From the NCBI GenBank assembly GCA_023484365.1, contig JAMDBA010000002.1, forward strand, positions 1 to 35,333: DNA of 35,333 nucleotides. Direction: 5' to 3'. Below are positions 1 through 7,170 of this stretch, piece by piece. A model generated the notes under the pieces. That model was given only the letters and a program-made list of their open reading frames with translations, ran no database searches and was not told the origin of the DNA. Numbering within the stretch: the stretch's first letter is position 1; each line of letters begins with the position of its first letter. The position numbers and the translations under genes were made by a program. The stretch is from Patescibacteria group bacterium (GTDB lineage: Bacteria; Patescibacteria; Paceibacteria; UBA6257; 2-01-FULL-56-20).

Positions 1-304
1 AGGCGTAATAAGGGTTTAGGTGTCCCGGCAACGGAAGCTGTAAAATCGCGCCGCCGCAATTTTTGTGTCCCGAAATTATCCCGATTTTTTCCCGAAGTTC
101 GCCATTTTTAATATCATCAGGAAACCTATAGACCCGAAAATCAATTCCTAATTCTTTGGCTGTTTTTTCTTTAAGTTTTAAAAAACCGAAGGAAGCTTCA
201 TTATCTCCAACCAAAAAAGCCGCGAAATATTTTTTTATTTTCGGCTTTTTTGCCAGCTCGCCAATAATTTCAGCGGCGATTTTTTTGCCGTCTATTATTT
301 CCAT
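1..304 (-). CDS. folD: FolD, methylenetetrahydrofolate dehydrogenase/cyclohydrolase (5' part, cut by window edge)
   Basis: About 101 N-terminal residues are visible; the rest lies left of base 1. The ATG at 304 opens MEIIDGKKIAAEI, the usual FolD start, and near residue 90 there is ILQLPLPGHLN, which corresponds to the conserved folate-binding QLPLP loop of the family. The catalytic lysine is expected around residue 45 (FGFLKLKEKTAKELG). FolD is a cytosolic bifunctional enzyme that interconverts 5,10-methylene-THF and 10-formyl-THF with NADP. It lies 11 bp after the small gene 316-570 on the same strand and is probably co-transcribed with it. The truncation is only the window boundary. Identification is fairly secure from the two motifs; the NADP-binding half cannot be checked. 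Confidence 0.85.
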   Translation of the reverse strand, partial: MEIIDGKKIAAEIIGELAKKPKIKKYFAAFLVGDNEASFGFLKLKEKTAKELGIDFRVYRFPDDIKNGELREKIGIISGHKNCGGAILQLPLPGHLNPYYA

Positions 305-315
305 TGAAAAGTATT

Positions 316-570
316 TCAAGCTGCCTTTTTGGCTTCATCTTCCTTATCCCTCTCCGATTTAAATTTTTCTTTTTCTTCTTCGTTGATGGGGCCCAAGTCT
401 TTAACGCTACCCGGAACCAGTTTAGAAACGCCATTTTTATAATGGTCGTATTCAGCTTCGTAAATATGGGTGCGAGGATCAGCTCCAATTGGCGCGGCTA
501 AATATTGCACTCTCACCCTTTTTGGGGTTTCGTTATCTTCGGTAGAAAAATTTTCTTTAAAATTTTCCAT
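316..570 (-). CDS. Small acidic/basic protein of unknown function (84 aa)
   Basis: I do not recognise this protein. It is 84 residues, very rich in charged residues, with a tyrosine-containing middle (YEAEYDHYKNGVSK) and a lysine/glutamate-rich C-terminal third likely to be helical. It has no membrane segment or signal peptide. It directly precedes folD with an 11-bp gap and shares its strand, so the two form a likely operon. The start is the first ATG after an AT-rich stretch; no good Shine-Dalgarno is visible. The sequence is conserved-looking rather than low-complexity noise, and the reading frame is the only long one here, so I think it is real but its role is unknown. Confidence 0.6.
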   Translation of the reverse strand: MENFKENFSTEDNETPKRVRVQYLAAPIGADPRTHIYEAEYDHYKNGVSKLVPGSVKDLGPINEEEKEKFKSERDKEDEAKKAA

Positions 571-652
571 AACAATTTACTATCATTCTAATCCTCTTTT
601 TTAAAATAATAAAGATTTCATTAATTAAAAAATTATTGTCATATAATTTTTA

Positions 653-681
653 TTGACAGCGTAAAATTTTCCTACTACTAT
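653..681 (+). promoter_or_regulatory. Sigma70-type promoter
   Basis: TTGACA at 653-658, a 17-bp spacer and TACTAT at 676-681. It reads toward the gene starting at 694 or 721. The fit to the sigma70 consensus is good; no operator is obvious. Confidence 0.65.
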
Positions 682-720
682 TTAACTAGTTTTATGAAAA
701 CTCAAAAAAAGGGGTGTGAT

Positions 721-1098
721 ATGGTTACCGCAAAACAAGCTGCCAAAATAGCCATGCGACATACAGCGCAAAAGATCAAATCAGAAAAAAAGTTTGAGAA
801 AGAACGAATCGCCGAAATAAAAGAGCAGGCCGAGAAACTGTTCAACGAACTTAATGTTGAAGTAGAAAAGGCGGCCAGCAGAGGATTTCTTTCTCTATCT
901 ATAGCTTATGAGCAAAGATTTACCGGTAATTTTTATGGACAAAAATTCAAAAATTCAATATTGCCATTGGCCATAAAAAAACTTGAAAAACAGGGGTTTG
1001 TCGTAGTTATTAAAGAAGATAAACTGGAAATGATTGATTATTCAAGTCATGAGCCGTGGCTGGGAAAATTCATTATTGAGATTTGCTGGGAAAAGTAA
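721..1098 (+). CDS. Hypothetical protein (125 aa)
   Basis: An unrecognised cytosolic protein. The frame also has an ATG at 694, but the ATG at 721 has the better ribosome site (GGGGTG, 6 bp upstream), so I prefer 721; the longer form would be 134 aa. The N-terminal half (residues 1-55) is a lysine/glutamate-rich helix or coiled coil. The C-terminal half is mixed alpha/beta and ends in a tryptophan-rich strand (EPWLGKFIIEICWEK). It is a single-gene unit: it has its own TTGACA/TACTAT promoter and an intrinsic terminator starting 15 bp after its stop. No homology is evident to me, and phage-type small proteins could look similar. Confidence 0.6.
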   Translation: MVTAKQAAKIAMRHTAQKIKSEKKFEKERIAEIKEQAEKLFNELNVEVEKAASRGFLSLSIAYEQRFTGNFYGQKFKNSILPLAIKKLEKQGFVVVIKEDKLEMIDYSSHEPWLGKFIIEICWEK

Positions 1099-1112
1099 TA
1101 AGTTATTTTATT

Positions 1113-1137
1113 AGCGGGCCAATCACCCGCTTTTTTA
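1113..1137 (+). terminator. Intrinsic terminator
   Basis: The arms AGCGGG and CCCGCT flank a 7-base loop and are followed by a run of six Ts. It ends the transcript of the 721-1098 gene. Confidence 0.8.
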
Positions 1138-1221
1138 TTTCGCAAAATTCTGGGTGTCGTCGTAGAGGAAGTGAGGGAGGTTTTTGAAGAGATAAATGAC
1201 GCTACGATATATACGCCGGAT

Positions 1222-1944
1222 CTACAGCAAAGCCAATAGGTCTTCTTTCCAGCCCGTTTTAACATTCTTAGATAAAAATAAATTTGAGGGACAGGTTGTT
1301 TTGGGGTTTACTTCTCTATGACCAACAACCATATTCTTCTTGATTGCTGGATATTTCTCTTTGATCAAATTTGCTGCTGATTTTAGTTCTATTTCGGACG
1401 GAGTTCTATTTTCATAATCTCCGTCAAAAACAATCGCAATGCTCCGACAATTTACATCCCATTTTCCTGCGTGCCAACCTATTTCATTATCATTGAGCAA
1501 CCGTTCAGATCTTCCGTCTTTTCTAATTATCCAATGATATGAATAAAAAACTTGTTTGCCATCTCTAAAATGACCGGAGTATATTGCTTTGCCTTTAATA
1601 ATCTCATCGCGGGTAGTTGCAAAATAAGGAGCGTAAAGTCGTAATAATTCCATAGCGGACAATCGTTCATTAGCCATTCCTTTTTCGTTGTGGGTATGAT
1701 GAATAACAATTGTATCTATCTCTCGTCTATCGTTATCAAAATCTTTTATAACGCTACCCAAAAAAACGTTTCCTGAAATAAGTTGTTTTTCAAAAAAATT
1801 ATATATTTCTTCTATCGTTGCTTTATATTGATTTTCATCTTGATTTCTTAGTTTTAGAAGTTTTTCTATAAACATAGGAACCTCTATATACCAAAGCGGG
1901 TCTTTTATTTTTTCTTTCCATTCGTTTTCATCAAAAAATTCCAT
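1222..1944 (-). CDS. N-acetylmuramoyl-L-alanine amidase, PGRP/Amidase_2 type
   Basis: This 240-residue protein has the PGRP/type-2 amidase layout, a zinc enzyme that cuts the bond between muramic acid and the stem peptide. Candidate zinc ligands are H82 or H83 (IVIHHTH), H209 (VVGHREVN) and C218 (TTCPSNLF). The core also shows YHWIIRKDG, GWHAGKWDVNCRSIAI and a GDYENRTPS turn typical of the fold. About 70 N-terminal residues are a charged helical region without a signal peptide, so export would need another route; a phage or self-lysis role is possible. It stands alone on its strand, upstream of tRNA-His. Family assignment is strong; the biological substrate is inferred. Confidence 0.82.
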   Translation of the reverse strand: MEFFDENEWKEKIKDPLWYIEVPMFIEKLLKLRNQDENQYKATIEEIYNFFEKQLISGNVFLGSVIKDFDNDRREIDTIVIHHTHNEKGMANERLSAMELLRLYAPYFATTRDEIIKGKAIYSGHFRDGKQVFYSYHWIIRKDGRSERLLNDNEIGWHAGKWDVNCRSIAIVFDGDYENRTPSEIELKSAANLIKEKYPAIKKNMVVGHREVNPKTTCPSNLFLSKNVKTGWKEDLLALL

Positions 1945-2016
1945 ACTAAAAGTATAACAAGTTAGAACTGATTTTATAGCTTAAATAAAAGGTGTTCGGA
2001 AAAAAACTAACGATGG

Positions 2017-2088
2017 GGTGGCTATCGGGATTTGAACCCGAACCGAGAGTGCCACAGACTCTAGTGCTGCCATTACACCATAGCCACC
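2017..2088 (-). tRNA. tRNA-His (GTG)
   Basis: A cloverleaf on the minus strand: acceptor GTGGCTA/TAGCCAC, anticodon loop CTGTGGC with anticodon GTG, and T-arm GGGTTCAAATCCC. An extra G precedes the acceptor (position 2088) and faces a C discriminator, as in bacterial tRNA-His. CCA is not encoded. Confidence 0.93.
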
Positions 2089-2148
2089 ATAAATAATTTT
2101 CTATGTAAAAATAACACAAAAAAACAATGCTGGCAAACCTATAAATCC

Positions 2149-2246
2149 CGTTAGAAAATTTAAGAACAATGCTTAATCATATTAATTATCAAATCAATCT
2201 ACTTAACAATCTTTCGGTCGGAAAGATGTGTTTTGATTTTCTAACG
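2149..2246. repeat. 98-bp element with 11-bp inverted ends and an inner hairpin
   Basis: CGTTAGAAAAT at 2149-2159 is the exact reverse complement of 2236-2246. Inside, 2209-2227 forms a hairpin with 7-bp arms ATCTTTC/GAAAGAT. It sits in a spacer with no gene between tRNA-His and the zinc-ribbon gene. It could be a small structured RNA or a miniature inverted-repeat element. Confidence 0.4.
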
Positions 2247-2254
2247 ATATAAAA

Positions 2255-2283
2255 GATAAAAGCGCCCCGGCATTATGCCGGGG
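2255..2283 (-). terminator. Intrinsic terminator of the zinc-ribbon gene
   Basis: A stem CCCCGGCAT/ATGCCGGGG (2265-2283) follows the 2289 stop on the minus strand, then CGCTTTTATCTTTT. The T-rich tract is imperfect. Confidence 0.65.
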
Positions 2284-2288
2284 CTAAA

Positions 2289-2675
2289 TTATAATACTGG
2301 TTTTTCTCTTTTGATGACTTTAGCAAACAGCTTTTCTCTACCTAAAAACTGGATAGAACTTAGAACGCTAATCTTTTGAGGATGATGATAAATGCTTATC
2401 TCGCTATTGCAATTCGGGCAAATCAGATGACATCTTTCGTCGTCAAGTTCGCTTGAGACGGGATCTCCCGCTGGTTTGACGTATAATTTTTCAACATCCT
2501 GAATAAAAACCCATAAATAGATCGGGTTTTCTTTTCCGCAATTAGGACAAAAAACGGGAGATTGCTTAAAAAAATCTAAATTTACTTTATAAAGTTTCTC
2601 CATTTTTTCAGCTAATTTAGGGTTTTTCTTTTTTAAATCATCAAGAAAATTTTCAAATTCCGAATGTTTACTCAC
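2289..2675 (-). CDS. Two-CPxC zinc-ribbon protein of unknown function (128 aa)
   Basis: A GTG start at 2675 is chosen because a strong GGAGG site lies 6-7 bp upstream. The N-terminal 40 residues are a helical, lysine-rich segment. Two CPNC knuckles follow at residues 43-46 and 86-89, each in a short strand context (VFCPNCGKENPIY, LICPNCNSEIS), and together they probably bind one zinc in a split ribbon. The C-terminal 30 residues are basic and may touch nucleic acid. No catalytic motif is visible. It is a monocistronic unit with its own terminator. I know no specific family name; a nucleic-acid-binding or protein-interaction role is inferred only from the ribbons. Confidence 0.7.
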   Translation of the reverse strand: MSKHSEFENFLDDLKKKNPKLAEKMEKLYKVNLDFFKQSPVFCPNCGKENPIYLWVFIQDVEKLYVKPAGDPVSSELDDERCHLICPNCNSEISIYHHPQKISVLSSIQFLGREKLFAKVIKREKPVL

Positions 2676-2745
2676 TTAATCCTCCTTTTAGATAATTTAA
2701 ATTAACTATTAGAATGATAGCTCGCTATAATTTTGCAGTCAACAA

Positions 2746-2775
2746 AAGAGCGGCTCCGAAGCCGCTCTTGTTTTT
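2746..2775. terminator. Bidirectional-looking terminator hairpin
   Basis: 10-bp arms AAGAGCGGCT/AGCCGCTCTT (2746-2755, 2760-2769) have a T-run on the plus side and TTTTG on the minus side. It is the likely end of the 2907-3992 transcript. Confidence 0.75.
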
Positions 2776-2906
2776 ATAAATCAAATATTTATTCCGCTTA
2801 GAAGTTTAAGAAGAACGAATAGTTTGAGACAAAACTAAGCCGGAGGCATGTTCTCTTATAGATTGGGCAATAATTAATAATTTAACTGAACTTTTAACGG
2901 GATTTA

Positions 2907-3992
2907 TTAAAGCCCTAAATGCGTCACGGCCGCCTTAAGACCGTTATAAGAATCGCTCAAGACTAAGTAATTTCCGAAAAAGCCGTAATTAAACGCATCT
3001 TTGTTAGTGGAAACAGCGTAGCGGGTAGCCTGAGTTCCAAGTTTACCGTCCTTAAAAGCTCCGAATGTCCCCGAATCAGCAAGATAAAAATTAGGCAAAT
3101 CAGCGGCTGATTCCAAACTAGCCATCGAAGCTTTGACGACAGCCATTGAAGAGGTTGCGCTTGTTGACGTTGAGGCGCTTGTCGTTGAATTTAATGCCAA
3201 AATGTATCCAGGCCAAATCCCGTTGCTGTCTTTATAAAGAAAAACTGTTATATCCGGCTGGAAATCAGTGGCAATTGAACTGGAAGATATTGAAGAGGTA
3301 ATAATTGGCAGTATAGTTGAAGCGCCCAAAGAGTTGCCGCTATTATCTTTTACTACCACCTCATAAAGCCCGGATGTCGCGTTGGAAGGGATAACCGTCG
3401 CTAAAGCGGTTTTGTAACCAAGCAAACCGGCAGTCGGATCAAAGCTAAGCGAAACGGTTTGATCGGCTGGCGTCTTGAAGAAAGATTGGTGAATAAGCGA
3501 AGGAGCGGCAGGAGTAGAGATCGGGACAGCGGCAGGAGCCGGCGTTGGAGCAGGAGTAGGAGCGGGTAAAGAAGCCGGAGCGGCCGGAGCCGAAGGTTGA
3601 GCAAAGAAATAAGAATAGCCGAAATATCCGCCCACACCTAAAACAATAATAACCAATAAAATTATTATTAAAACGATTGGCGATTTCTTTTTGGCAATGT
3701 TGGTTGGAGGAACCGAAGGTTGAACGCTTGAAGATTTTACTGACGGTTGGAAAGTAGGCTCTTTTGGAGGCGTATTAAAATTAGAGAACTTGACGTTCGG
3801 ATCAACAGGAGGAACGACCACTTTTTCCGGAACGGGCGGCTGACCACCGCTTTCAGTTGTTGACTTATAGTCCGATTCCATCGTCCTGACCTTAACGCTC
3901 GGAGGCGGAGGAACAAGGGGAACGCCGTTGCCTTGCGGCTGGCCGGCCATCTGGTTTTGACCCGGCATATAATTTTGATTTTGGTTATCCAT
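2907..3992 (-). CDS. Single-pass membrane protein with proline-rich linkers (361 aa)
   Basis: This is an unrecognised envelope protein. Residues 1-100 are a cytosolic Pro/Gln/Asn-rich tail. A transmembrane helix follows near residues 105-130 (IVLIIILLVIIVLGVGGYFGY). After it comes an Ala/Pro linker of roughly 30 residues with repeated APTPAP, and then an extracytoplasmic domain of about 190 residues rich in Ser/Thr and beta-strand patterns. The linker is low complexity and may vary between strains. The start has an AAAGG site just upstream. The design (short tail, helix, stiff Pro linker, outer domain) is common in surface or adhesion proteins, but the outer domain gives no family I can name. 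Confidence 0.7.
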   Translation of the reverse strand: MDNQNQNYMPGQNQMAGQPQGNGVPLVPPPPSVKVRTMESDYKSTTESGGQPPVPEKVVVPPVDPNVKFSNFNTPPKEPTFQPSVKSSSVQPSVPPTNIAKKKSPIVLIIILLVIIVLGVGGYFGYSYFFAQPSAPAAPASLPAPTPAPTPAPAAVPISTPAAPSLIHQSFFKTPADQTVSLSFDPTAGLLGYKTALATVIPSNATSGLYEVVVKDNSGNSLGASTILPIITSSISSSSIATDFQPDITVFLYKDSNGIWPGYILALNSTTSASTSTSATSSMAVVKASMASLESAADLPNFYLADSGTFGAFKDGKLGTQATRYAVSTNKDAFNYGFFGNYLVLSDSYNGLKAAVTHLGL

Positions 3993-4047
3993 ACCTTTAT
4001 ATTAACATATTTTAATCTGAAAAGCCCTATGGCTGTGGATAAACGAT

Positions 4048-4494
4048 TTACGCGTTTTCAATCGCTGATATTTTTTTAAGCCGCCTCCGGAAACGTGGAG
4101 CGCTTTTAAAGCGCGTATTCAAAAAAGCCAGCGCCAGCTTAGCCGCTTTGCTTTTCCCGGTAAAATCCGCCGCCAGACTTAAGACGTTTGTATCGTCATC
4201 GGAGCGCGCCGCCTTAACCTGAGCCTCTGAAAGTCCGAAAGCCGACCTCACTCCTTTAAATTTATTGGCGACAACATCAACGCCAACGCCGGAACCGCAA
4301 ATAACAATCCCCTTGTCCCCATTTTTTTGACCAATTTTATTAGCGACCTTGGCGGCAAATTCCGGATAATCATCATCTTTTTGGTATTTATAAGCGCCTA
4401 AATCAAAAACTTTATACCCTCTTTCTTCCAAAATGCCCTTTAAATATTTTTTTGTCTCAAAACCGCGATGGTCGGCGCCCAAATATATAATCAT
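4048..4494 (-). CDS. rpiB: Ribose-5-phosphate isomerase B (RpiB/LacAB family)
   Basis: 148 residues from the ATG at 4494. The frame continues upstream to 4521, but the family start MIIYLGADHRG marks 4494. RpiB interconverts ribulose-5-P and ribose-5-P in the pentose phosphate pathway. Visible motifs are GADHRG (H9, phosphate/ring opening), the catalytic cysteine C66 in ICGSGVG, and the NVLSLA strand. Unusually, the segment that reads ARxHNDANVL in E. coli RpiB is ARSDDDTNVL here, so the histidine equivalent to E. coli H99 is an aspartate. Sugar-phosphate specificity may therefore differ. It is divergent from the glycosyltransferase gene at 4565. Confidence 0.88.
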   Translation of the reverse strand: MIIYLGADHRGFETKKYLKGILEERGYKVFDLGAYKYQKDDDYPEFAAKVANKIGQKNGDKGIVICGSGVGVDVVANKFKGVRSAFGLSEAQVKAARSDDDTNVLSLAADFTGKSKAAKLALAFLNTRFKSAPRFRRRLKKISAIENA

Positions 4495-4564
4495 TAATTT
4501 TATTTTAACAAATAAAAACACTAAACAAAATTCCTTTTTAAATTTAATTTGTTAAAATTATTTT

Positions 4565-5761
4565 ATGGATAAACATCTTAGAGTGGTCTTATCAAACGAA
4601 ACTTATCCTCCCGACGTTAACGGTTCCGCCACCTTCACCGAACGGCTTGCCCGCGGCCTTACAAAAGCTGGCCATAAAGTCCTGGTTATCGCGCCAAACA
4701 CGAAATTTAAAGATGAGATCGAAAAAGACGAAACCGGATTTGAAATTTTCCGCCTAAAATCAATACCTTTAAAAATTATTCATCCTTACTTCCGCTTTGT
4801 TTACCAAAACGGCCTGCGGATTAAACTCACGAAAAAAATAAAAGAGTTTGATCCTGATATTATCCATATCCAAAATCATTTCGCTCTTGGCAGAACACTT
4901 TTAAAAATCGCCAGAAAAACCGGCGTTCCTATTATCGGCACAAACCATTTTATGCCCGAAAACCTGCTTCAATATGTCCCGGAATTCGCTCACGACGACG
5001 TAAGAAAACTGATGTGGAGCGATTTTAAAAAAGTTTATAGCAAGCTTGATTTTGTTACCTCTCCTTCGCAGGCAGCGATAGATTTGCTCAAAAAAATCGG
5101 CCTTAAAAATAAAATGGCGGCGATCTCAAACGGAATAGATTTAAGCCGATTTAAAAAATTCCCACCCGACAAAGATTTGATAGCTAAATACAAAATAAAC
5201 CGGAATATCCCAGCGCTTTTATTTGTTGGCAGAATTGAAGTTGATAAAAATATAGACACTTTATTAAAAGCCGCGGCGATTGTTTTGCGAAGAACGCCTA
5301 TTCAGTTAATACTGGTCGGCAGCGGAAAGAATGAGCAGGAGTTTAAAGATTTAGCGAATAAATTAGGCATAGAAAATAAAGTCATTTTTACTGGCCGGAT
5401 GGATGACGGCGATCTGGACAGAATCTACAGTCTTGCCGATGTTTATATGGGTACGGGAACGGCAGAGCTCCAAGGCCTCTCGGTGATGGAGGCGATGGCG
5501 GAAGGTCTGCCGGTAATAGCAGCAAACGCCGTGGCGCTGCCCGAACTAGTCAAAGACGGCTACAACGGTTATTTATTTAAAATGAACGAAAACGATTTAG
5601 CGGATAAAATAATAAAAATTTTATCCGATAAAAAACGCCTTAAAGAAATGGGCGAAAACAGTTTCAAGGCCATTCAATATCACGATGTTAAAAATACCAT
5701 CGCTAAATTTGTGGATTTATATAAAAAAATTATAACTGAAAAACGGCAGGTTAAAAAATAA
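4565..5761 (+). CDS. GT4-family glycosyltransferase (398 aa)
   Basis: This is a GT-B fold retaining glycosyltransferase that probably adds a sugar to a lipid or cell-surface glycan at the cytosolic membrane face. The N-terminal half begins with the acceptor-side glycine-rich turn (PPDVNGSATFTERLARGL). The C-terminal half has the VGR...DKNID nucleotide-sugar start (about 221-230) and the EX7E motif (E301-E309, ELQGLSVMEA) followed by GLPVIAA. Length and motif order match the family. It begins 71 bp from the divergent rpiB start, so the two share a regulatory gap. The donor sugar and acceptor cannot be read from sequence. Confidence 0.88.
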   Translation: MDKHLRVVLSNETYPPDVNGSATFTERLARGLTKAGHKVLVIAPNTKFKDEIEKDETGFEIFRLKSIPLKIIHPYFRFVYQNGLRIKLTKKIKEFDPDIIHIQNHFALGRTLLKIARKTGVPIIGTNHFMPENLLQYVPEFAHDDVRKLMWSDFKKVYSKLDFVTSPSQAAIDLLKKIGLKNKMAAISNGIDLSRFKKFPPDKDLIAKYKINRNIPALLFVGRIEVDKNIDTLLKAAAIVLRRTPIQLILVGSGKNEQEFKDLANKLGIENKVIFTGRMDDGDLDRIYSLADVYMGTGTAELQGLSVMEAMAEGLPVIAANAVALPELVKDGYNGYLFKMNENDLADKIIKILSDKKRLKEMGENSFKAIQYHDVKNTIAKFVDLYKKIITEKRQVKK

Positions 5762-5778
5762 CTAAGGGGCAGTTTCGG

Positions 5779-6528
5779 CTAAACTAATTTCGCAAACTCG
5801 CCGGCGAGAAAGTCTATATCATTGCGCGCTTCTTTCATTTTTTCTTTATCAGCATCCAGATAGACAACTGGGTGAATAATATCTGGGGCGGCATTAACTT
5901 TTTTTACTCCTGAAATATTTTCTTTGTTATAAAAATTATCTGGGCCCTTAAGGTTTTCTGCTTCTCTGCCGCCAGCTTCTCCGTAATAAAGATGTTTTGA
6001 AATCCGGCGATCGTAAATTCTTGGCGTAACCTGCGTTGAAACAGCCGCAATATCAAATTTTATTTTGTTCTGTTCTAAAATTCTGACCAAATTTAACATA
6101 CCTTCTCCAAAGTATATGTATTCAGTAACCAATAATGTATTTTTAAGATTGTCTTTTTTTGATTCAATAAATTTATTTATATATTCATAAACCTCGGGGT
6201 TATCGTCGTGCCGGCCTCCCGCAATAAAATAAGTCTCAACTGGTTTTTCTCCAGCTTCTTCTTTTTTAATATTGATTATCTTCCGCATCAAAAGAGAAAC
6301 TAAACGGGCGCTCGCGTCATCGCTGATGATAGTATCGTATTTAGGAATCTTGTCGCCCAACTCCACAACAAGCCTCGCTAAAGTTTCTACGGTCCCCGAA
6401 AAAGGAGCTTTGCCTTCAAGCTTTTTCTCTATTTCGCTAACATCTATTTTTTCGGCGATAAGCTCCTGCGCTTCCTTATCAGGAAGCCTCTGCGAAACTT
6501 CTTCGTTATTATTTTTAAATTTTTCCAC
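5779..6528 (-). CDS. Phosphoribosyltransferase-like fold protein (249 aa)
   Basis: After a charged N-terminal helix (1-60) the protein has a Rossmann-like pattern. A strand and loop (DTIISDDASARLVSLLMRKI) is followed by a strand (TYFIAGG) and by LLVTEYIYFGEGMLNLVRIL near residues 130-150. The last segment is in the place and style of the PRPP loop of type I phosphoribosyltransferases, but the usual acidic pair DD/ED and TG(A/G) are altered (TEYIYFGEG). Binding of PRPP is therefore uncertain. It converges with the GT4 gene (17-bp gap) and lies beside a GIY-YIG gene on its own strand. Function unknown; the fold call is a judgement from pattern. Confidence 0.5.
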   Translation of the reverse strand: MEKFKNNNEEVSQRLPDKEAQELIAEKIDVSEIEKKLEGKAPFSGTVETLARLVVELGDKIPKYDTIISDDASARLVSLLMRKIINIKKEEAGEKPVETYFIAGGRHDDNPEVYEYINKFIESKKDNLKNTLLVTEYIYFGEGMLNLVRILEQNKIKFDIAAVSTQVTPRIYDRRISKHLYYGEAGGREAENLKGPDNFYNKENISGVKKVNAAPDIIHPVVYLDADKEKMKEARNDIDFLAGEFAKLV

Positions 6529-6546
6529 AAAATAAATTTTAATTAT

Positions 6547-6810
6547 CTATTTTTGCTGTTTTAGAAGGCCTACGAAATACTCTTTAAGTTTATCTCTGCC
6601 AGCTCCGCTTTTCCACCATACTTCCCTTTTTCTCGCCTCAGATAAAGTTGCAAATTCTTCAACAAACAAAACCTTGAGCGGAATTTTATACTTAGTTGAT
6701 TTTACTCGACCAGAATTATGCTGCTTTAAACGACGATCAAGATTGTTGGTTGAACCAACATAAGTCTTCCCATCAGATGCACTTTTAAGGATATAAACAA
6801 AACCAGTCAT
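6547..6810 (-). CDS. Small GIY-YIG nuclease-domain protein (87 aa)
   Basis: A stand-alone GIY-YIG domain: VYILKS (GIY position) and TYVGSTNNLDRRLKQHNSG (YIG, then the catalytic arginine and histidine region), ending in SEARKREVWWK with the metal-binding glutamate. These 80-100 residue proteins (YhbQ/UPF0213-like) have the UvrC-type catalytic fold and are thought to cleave DNA; their cellular role is unclear. It sits 13 bp from a tRNA-derived repeat cluster (6824-7045). A second paralog at 30001-30267 abuts tRNA-Ile, so both copies border tRNA sequence. Start chosen at the ATG that puts the GIY strand about 4 residues in, as usual. Confidence 0.85.
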   Translation of the reverse strand: MTGFVYILKSASDGKTYVGSTNNLDRRLKQHNSGRVKSTKYKIPLKVLFVEEFATLSEARKREVWWKSGAGRDKLKEYFVGLLKQQK

Positions 6811-6850
6811 TGATTATGATGTCTGAGCGGGCCGCCTTTGGCGAGCCTCG

Positions 6851-6876
6851 CTCAAATTTTGTTCGCAAAATTTGAG
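6851..6876. repeat. Partial third copy of the tRNA-linked hairpin element
   Basis: A perfect 11-bp hairpin CTCAAATTTTG / CAAAATTTGAG with loop TTCG, preceded by GCCTCG as in hairpin 2 of the full copies. TGAGCGGG at 6824-6831 repeats the start of the tRNA 3' duplication. Confidence 0.5.
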
Positions 6877-6884
6877 CGGGATAC

Positions 6885-6988
6885 GAGAATCTCCCGCGAC
6901 TAAGTTTTTTGCCGCCGCAAAAAACTTGTCTGGGCACCGCCTCGCTAAAATTTATTGGTATAAATTTTAACTCCGGCGTTCGATTCTC
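6885..6988. repeat. tRNA-linked structured element, copy A (104 bp)
   Basis: The ends are the inverted pair GAGAATC (6885-6891) and GATTCTC (6982-6988). Between them, in order: CCCGCGACT, hairpin 1 (11-bp perfect stem, loop CGCC), GTCTGGGCACCGCCTCG, hairpin 2 (10 of 11 pairs, loop TGGT) and CTCCGGCG. It aligns without gaps over 96 bp to copy B at 25477-25572. The 19 bp TGAGCGGG..GAATC occur on both sides (6873-6891, 6996-7014). Confidence 0.75.
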
Positions 6989-6995
6989 TAACTAC

Positions 6996-7045
6996 TGAGC
7001 GGGATACGAGAATCGAACTCGCGCCTCCACCTTGCTCTACCGACA
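6996..7045 (-). pseudogene. tRNA-Gly relic
   Basis: On the minus strand the 3' half of a tRNA is intact: T-arm GAGTTCGATTCTC and acceptor ATCCCGC, matching the acceptor of tRNA-Gly(TCC) at 28278-28348. Upstream, a D-arm piece (GGTAGAGC) is fused straight to the 3' side of an anticodon stem (AAGGTG), so the anticodon and 5' acceptor are lost. It cannot be a working tRNA. Confidence 0.7.
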
Positions 7046-7170
7046 AAAGAATAACCATTTATTATATCTGGGGGCGAGATAGCTGAGGACGCTAGATCCT
7101 ATTTTATTAGAAATAGTCCTGTTGTAATACCTTGTTTGTAGTTACCTAACCGCGCCGATCACTATATTTA
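7046..7170. other. Spacer with no gene seen
   Basis: AT-rich sequence between the tRNA relic and the HEIAH gene. I see no ORF, terminator or repeat in it. Confidence 0.5.
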
